DNA from: an uncultured Roseburia sp.
GTDB taxonomy: Bacteria; Bacillota; Clostridia; Lachnospirales; Lachnospiraceae
Reading direction: 5' to 3'
Length of the DNA: 64,000 bases
Assembly: GCA_947567625.1 (NCBI GenBank)
Contig: CANONN010000001.1
Span: 1 to 64,000 of the forward strand
Shown: positions 60,296 to 64,000 of the stretch, in pieces
Position numbering within the stretch: the first letter of the stretch is position 1
How the letters are laid out: each line of letters begins with the position of its first letter
Program-made: the position numbers and the translations under genes
The notes under the pieces: model-generated
The model's input: only the letters and a program-made list of their open reading frames with translations
Told to the model about the DNA's origin: nothing
The model's database searches: none

Positions 60296-61147
60296 CTATT
60301 CCTTAATCGCTGACGCCGCGATTCCCTGTTCCAAATAGTCGCTTCCCGCCATAAACAAAAACAGCGTGGGCAGCAGTGCGATCAGGGAAGCGCACAGCGC
60401 AAATCCGGTCCGCCCGGCATCAATTTCCGGCAGATACATGGAAAGCGGATAGAGCGTCTTGTCTTTTAGATACGCAATCGGCTGTTCGATCATGGAAAAA
60501 CACTCCAAAAACTGTAAGAGCAGCGCCGAGACGATTCCCGTTTTCCCGAGAGGCACGCCCACCCGCAAAAACATCTGCCACTCTCCGGCGCCGTCCACGC
60601 GCGCCGCCTCCATGATATCCTCCGGTATCCCGGAAAAAAAGCGGTACATGATGAAAACGGAAAATGTAGAAAACACGCCGGGCCAAATGACTGCCCACAG
60701 CGTATCCAGAAGCTCCAGCCCGTCTAAGACCAGGTATTCCGAGAGCATCATGACCTGAAACGGCATCATCATCAACAGAATATAAATCTGATAGATCAGT
60801 TTTTTCCCGCGAAACCTATATCGCGCCAGCCCCCAGGCGGCGGGCACTGCAAACACCACCTGTCCCAGGAGAATCCCCGCCGTGATTTTCGCCGTATTCC
60901 AAAACATGTGAAAAAACTCGGGGGCGTCAAACAAAACTTCCACCAGATGGCGCAGGGTAGGATACAGGGGAAGCAGCCGCCACATGGCATACCCCTCCTG
61001 ACCCGACAGCACCGGGCCAAGATAGCTTTTCACCTCCGCGTCGCCCATTATGCTGCCTCCAGCCAGAAACACCACCGGGCCAAACGTAAACACCGCAAAA
61101 AATATTAATATTGCCATTCGGCAGAACCGCGCCGCGACATATCTCAT
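60296..61147 (-). CDS. Carbohydrate ABC permease, MalG type
   Basis: A 283-residue CUT1-family inner permease with six TM helices. The cytoplasmic EAA loop reads EAARVDGAGEWQMFLRVGVP, the signature that contacts the ATPase. ATG 61147 has AGGAG upstream. It pairs with the MalF-type gene 10 bp upstream. No ATPase is encoded in the operon; such importers in Bacillota often share an MsmX-like ATPase encoded elsewhere. Confidence 0.93.
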   Translation of the reverse strand: MRYVAARFCRMAILIFFAVFTFGPVVFLAGGSIMGDAEVKSYLGPVLSGQEGYAMWRLLPLYPTLRHLVEVLFDAPEFFHMFWNTAKITAGILLGQVVFAVPAAWGLARYRFRGKKLIYQIYILLMMMPFQVMMLSEYLVLDGLELLDTLWAVIWPGVFSTFSVFIMYRFFSGIPEDIMEAARVDGAGEWQMFLRVGVPLGKTGIVSALLLQFLECFSMIEQPIAYLKDKTLYPLSMYLPEIDAGRTGFALCASLIALLPTLFLFMAGSDYLEQGIAASAIKE

Positions 61148-61157
61148 CTTTTTTCTC

Positions 61158-61988
61158 CTATTGGTCTTCCCACATTCTCTGCATCATCCACACCGCCGCG
61201 CAGATGACAATGGAAAGAAGTACCGCGCCCGCCGCCATCTTATCGACCGACAGGTCTAAAAACCAGTTGTTAAACACATGCTGTAACAGATAGATGCTGT
61301 CATGCGGATAATTGCCCGCCACAAGATAAGCCTCTCTGAATACGCGAAATGAGTTTAAAAAGGAAACCACGACAATCGTAAAGGCGGCGGGACGGATACA
61401 GGGCAGCGTGATATAGAAAAAGGATGCGATGCGCCCGGCTCCGTCTATTCTGGCCGCCTCATACACTGTACCTGGGATGGCGTCCATCGCCGCCATCCAC
61501 AGTACTACCACATATCCGAGATTTTTCCAGATATAACTGCCGACCAGAACGTAAAATGCGCTGCCCGTATTCATCCAGTCGACGGCGGTGCCGCCGAGTG
61601 TGGTCACCACGCCGTTTACCATGCCGTGTGCGTCAAACAGCAGCCGCCAGATCAGCACCACACAGGCGGCGGGTATCGCTAACGGCACCAGATAAGCATT
61701 TTTCAATGCCCCGGCCGCCCTCCCCACCCCATAGACGAGCACGGCCAAACACAGGGAAAGCACAAGCAGCAGCGGCAGACACACCAGCGTGAAGCGCAGC
61801 GTATTGCCGGCCGCCAGGCGAAACGCATCATTGGCAAGCACCGTCTTAAAATTGTCAAGCCCACAGAATGATCCTGCCGCACGAAATACCGAGCGGCGCA
61901 CCACATCCAAAAACGGAAGGAACAGGAATATGCACACTCCCAGAAAATGCGGCAGGACAAACAGGATTCCGGTATGCTTCTTTTTCAT
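61158..61988 (-). CDS. Carbohydrate ABC permease, MalF type
   Basis: A 276-residue permease with six TM helices (starting at MKKKHTGILFVLPHFLGVC). The EAA loop is EAARIDGAGRIASFFYITLP. GAGGG precedes ATG 61988. It is 8 bp after the solute-binding gene and 10 bp before the MalG-type gene. Confidence 0.93.
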   Translation of the reverse strand: MKKKHTGILFVLPHFLGVCIFLFLPFLDVVRRSVFRAAGSFCGLDNFKTVLANDAFRLAAGNTLRFTLVCLPLLLVLSLCLAVLVYGVGRAAGALKNAYLVPLAIPAACVVLIWRLLFDAHGMVNGVVTTLGGTAVDWMNTGSAFYVLVGSYIWKNLGYVVVLWMAAMDAIPGTVYEAARIDGAGRIASFFYITLPCIRPAAFTIVVVSFLNSFRVFREAYLVAGNYPHDSIYLLQHVFNNWFLDLSVDKMAAGAVLLSIVICAAVWMMQRMWEDQ

Positions 61989-61996
61989 AGCGCCCT

Positions 61997-64000
61997 CTAT
62001 TCAGACAAGTAAAGATTGCATTTTTGCTTTATTTCATTTAGGGCCTCATCGACTGACATCTCGCCCTTTAGCGCCTTCTCCCCCTGCTCTAAGACAATCT
62101 CCTTGATCACCTCATCCATGCAGACCGGCTTTTCGGCCGCCGTAAGAATACCGGTGATCTTTTCTACTACCTCGTCCGACAGATTTACAAATGACAGATG
62201 ATAGTCATCCCCCTCCGTTGTGGAAACACTGACACCGGCATTTCCCTCATTGCCGTCATAGGCATGTTTTTCCTGCTCGCACAGTGTGTCGTAGGCCGTG
62301 CGGTTCACCGGAAAGCCGTTGTAGGAAAGCGTCTGACAGTCCACTCCGAACAGCGTCCTCAAAAAATCCTCCGCACATTCGGCTGTATCCGTACCCTCAA
62401 GGATACCGGCCAATTGATACACACCAAACCCTTTTACCGCATCCGTATTTGCAGGGCCAAAATTCCAGCCATGCTGCTGATTCATTGAATGGAGCATGAC
62501 AAGCTCTGACGTGTCGACTAACGTCCCATAACCCAGTTTCGCTTCTTTCATGACTACGCCAAACGCATCCAGAGAGCCAAAGAGCGACGCATCGAGTTCA
62601 GGGTCGAAATAATCCACGTTTTCACTTTCGTGCGGCTCGGCATCATAAATCTGTTTTGCACATGACAGATATTGCTTTAGGGCCTCCTCTTTTAGCTTTC
62701 CGCTCTCGTCAAACCATCCTGCGGAGTCCGCATAATACAGTTTTTCCAGCAGCTCTGCCGCACCGCGCATCGGAAAAATCTTGCTCTCCCCGGCCGCCTT
62801 TTTGCCGGTCACGTAATCCGCCAGTTTTGTGAGGCTTGCTCCCGCTGCAAGCGCCTCCTCGTCCCCATTCACCAGACTGACGTAAAATCTCGCCGGGAAT
62901 TGATAGATCGCTCCGTTCTTTTGATATGCCTTTTTTACATTCTCAAATACGCCCTCACTGCCATCGATTTCTTCCACAACCGCACTGATATCTTTTAACA
63001 TTCCTTTTTCAATATAGCTCTCCACCGGGAGCCCGTCTAAGATCAATACGTCCGGCCCGTTGCCCGCCAAAATATCCGTGTTGAGCGCGCGGATCGCGTC
63101 CTGCGCGGTGACGCCGTCCTCCCCGGACCTGCCGATTTGCAGACTCACAAAAACATCCTGGTGATTTTTCTGATAGCTGGAAACTGCCTGGCGCAGGAAC
63201 GTGGCGTCTTTTAACGCATAGATTTTCAGCTCCTTCTCCGGCATGGTGGGGACCGTTTCGTCGTATACATATTTCAGCAGCTTGGAGGTTCCCGAACCTT
63301 CTATGATCGTGAGATAAAACTGCCTTTCGTCCACCATCATCAGGTTTAAGAAACTCACCGACGTATCCCCCATGGTGCACAGCGGACCGTAGATCAGCTG
63401 TTCGTTAATACTGCTCCCTCTCGCATGGCCGAACAGTCCCTGGTGGTTGACATAAAAGATCATATCCTCACCGCCCCCGCCGGCAAAAGCCAGCGGCCTT
63501 CCATATTCGCTGTTCTTGTCCGTAAGGCTGCGATCGGCCGCGATCATCTCATCCAACAGCCCGTCTGCCTCCCACGCGGTGCCGTCCGCACTGTTGACCA
63601 TTGTAATGCCGTCCTCCGACACCGCCAGCACCTGATTGCCCGCAATGCCGAAATAGCGCACATTCTTTTCTTCCAGATCAATCAGCATCTCACACGTTCC
63701 ATTCTCGATATCGGCCCGGTAAAAATAACTGTTGAGATTTTCTATGATCAGATTGCCCGCCGTGTCAAAAGCACAATCCACCGGCGTCGCCGCATACTTC
63801 TGGTTCTGGCTTTCCAGATTGGGGATAATCAGCTCTTTTTTCTCCATGCTGCCATCCGGCCGGATGATGCCTGCCATTATGCTGCCGTCTTTGTCACTGT
63901 TTGACATCAGTCCCACTACCGTGCCGTCCGAGCGGATGGCAGAGCTAAACATATAGGCATCAAACACCTCTTCCAACTGCCCCGCATCGAGCGAAAGCGC
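61997..64000 (-). CDS. Solute-binding protein with long N-terminal region (5' partial)
   Basis: At least 667 residues; the frame is open to the right edge, so the start (and signal peptide) is missing. Roughly the first 235 visible residues have repeated beta-strand units (GTVVGLMSNSDKDGS, AGNQVLAVSEDGITMV, GGGGEDMIFYVNHQGL) suggestive of a propeller. The rest is a family-1 extracellular solute-binding protein: KELKIYALKDATFLRQAVSSY, GPDVLILDGLP, YQFPARFYVSLVNG and a C-terminal lobe. Family-1 proteins are usually about 420 residues, so this is a large fusion. It feeds the two CUT1 permeases downstream. The ligand is unknown. Confidence 0.85.
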   Translation of the reverse strand, partial: ALSLDAGQLEEVFDAYMFSSAIRSDGTVVGLMSNSDKDGSIMAGIIRPDGSMEKKELIIPNLESQNQKYAATPVDCAFDTAGNLIIENLNSYFYRADIENGTCEMLIDLEEKNVRYFGIAGNQVLAVSEDGITMVNSADGTAWEADGLLDEMIAADRSLTDKNSEYGRPLAFAGGGGEDMIFYVNHQGLFGHARGSSINEQLIYGPLCTMGDTSVSFLNLMMVDERQFYLTIIEGSGTSKLLKYVYDETVPTMPEKELKIYALKDATFLRQAVSSYQKNHQDVFVSLQIGRSGEDGVTAQDAIRALNTDILAGNGPDVLILDGLPVESYIEKGMLKDISAVVEEIDGSEGVFENVKKAYQKNGAIYQFPARFYVSLVNGDEEALAAGASLTKLADYVTGKKAAGESKIFPMRGAAELLEKLYYADSAGWFDESGKLKEEALKQYLSCAKQIYDAEPHESENVDYFDPELDASLFGSLDAFGVVMKEAKLGYGTLVDTSELVMLHSMNQQHGWNFGPANTDAVKGFGVYQLAGILEGTDTAECAEDFLRTLFGVDCQTLSYNGFPVNRTAYDTLCEQEKHAYDGNEGNAGVSVSTTEGDDYHLSFVNLSDEVVEKITGILTAAEKPVCMDEVIKEIVLEQGEKALKGEMSVDEALNEIKQKCNLYLSE

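Noticed and set aside
1-64000. tRNA, rRNA, phage or intact insertion-sequence genes
   Set aside because: No cloverleaf sequences, ribosomal RNA, integrase, transposase or capsid-like genes were recognised on either strand.

Overview
The window is a chromosomal segment of a spore-forming, low-GC-ancestry Clostridia bacterium, most likely a Lachnospiraceae member. The evidence is a complete spoIIAA-spoIIAB-sigF operon, a valine T-box leader, Bacillota-type promoters and GGAGG ribosome sites, a Firmicutes-type pyruvate kinase with an extra C-terminal domain, and the cluster tig-clpP-clpX-lon-engB. Nearly all genes lie on the minus strand, so transcription runs from high to low coordinates. The one clear exception is a plus-strand ABC transporter trio at 13.9-17.2 kb. 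Housekeeping DNA is fairly GC-rich; hsdR (0.2-3.5 kb) and an orphan RNase III gene (37.0-38.4 kb) are visibly AT-rich and look acquired.

Layout. 0-3.7 kb: type I restriction locus with an intact hsdR, its own promoter and leader ORF, and an hsdM that stops after 36 codons. 3.8-13.3 kb: two two-component systems. One is a complete Bce-type module (regulator, short-loop kinase, ATPase, permease); the other is an OmpR-type regulator plus a large multi-TM kinase, followed by a repeat-bearing protein. 13.45-17.3 kb: a damaged TM2 protein and the plus-strand ABC trio. 17.3-23.4 kb: orphan DmpG-like aldolase, soluble CZB chemoreceptor, MATE exporter, KtrA/KtrB potassium uptake. 23.5-28.3 kb: SbcC (with an unusual Cys-repeat insertion), SbcD and a Nudix hydrolase. 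28.5-33.4 kb: spoIIA operon, a TPR/zinc-ribbon membrane protein, a 47-aa protein and a FapA (DUF342) protein. 33.4-37 kb: valS with its T-box and a repeat-rich leader. 37-40.7 kb: the RNase III paralogue with a long structured leader, a secreted protein and a decayed GNAT gene. 40.7-46.8 kb: RND exporter, 45-aa membrane peptide and EAL phosphodiesterase. 46.8-58 kb: pyk, arcC, engB, lon, clpX, clpP, a GT-C membrane protein and tig. 58-64 kb: a five-gene operon mixing sugar-ABC importer parts with an efflux-type adaptor and a MacB-like ectodomain.

The most unusual items are: (i) the stand-alone RNase III with all catalytic acidic residues and a ~200-nt leader closed by an 11-bp long-range stem that begins next to the promoter; (ii) the importer/adaptor hybrid operon at the right edge with a solute-binding protein carrying a long extra N-terminal region; (iii) eight 39-bp in-frame repeats, most with a Cys, just after the zinc hook of SbcC; (iv) a 50-bp intergenic element present twice with a single difference, and a second hairpin pair whose stems differ while the loop motif is kept; and (v) several small genes with good ribosome sites. 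No tRNA, rRNA, CRISPR array or intact insertion sequence was found.
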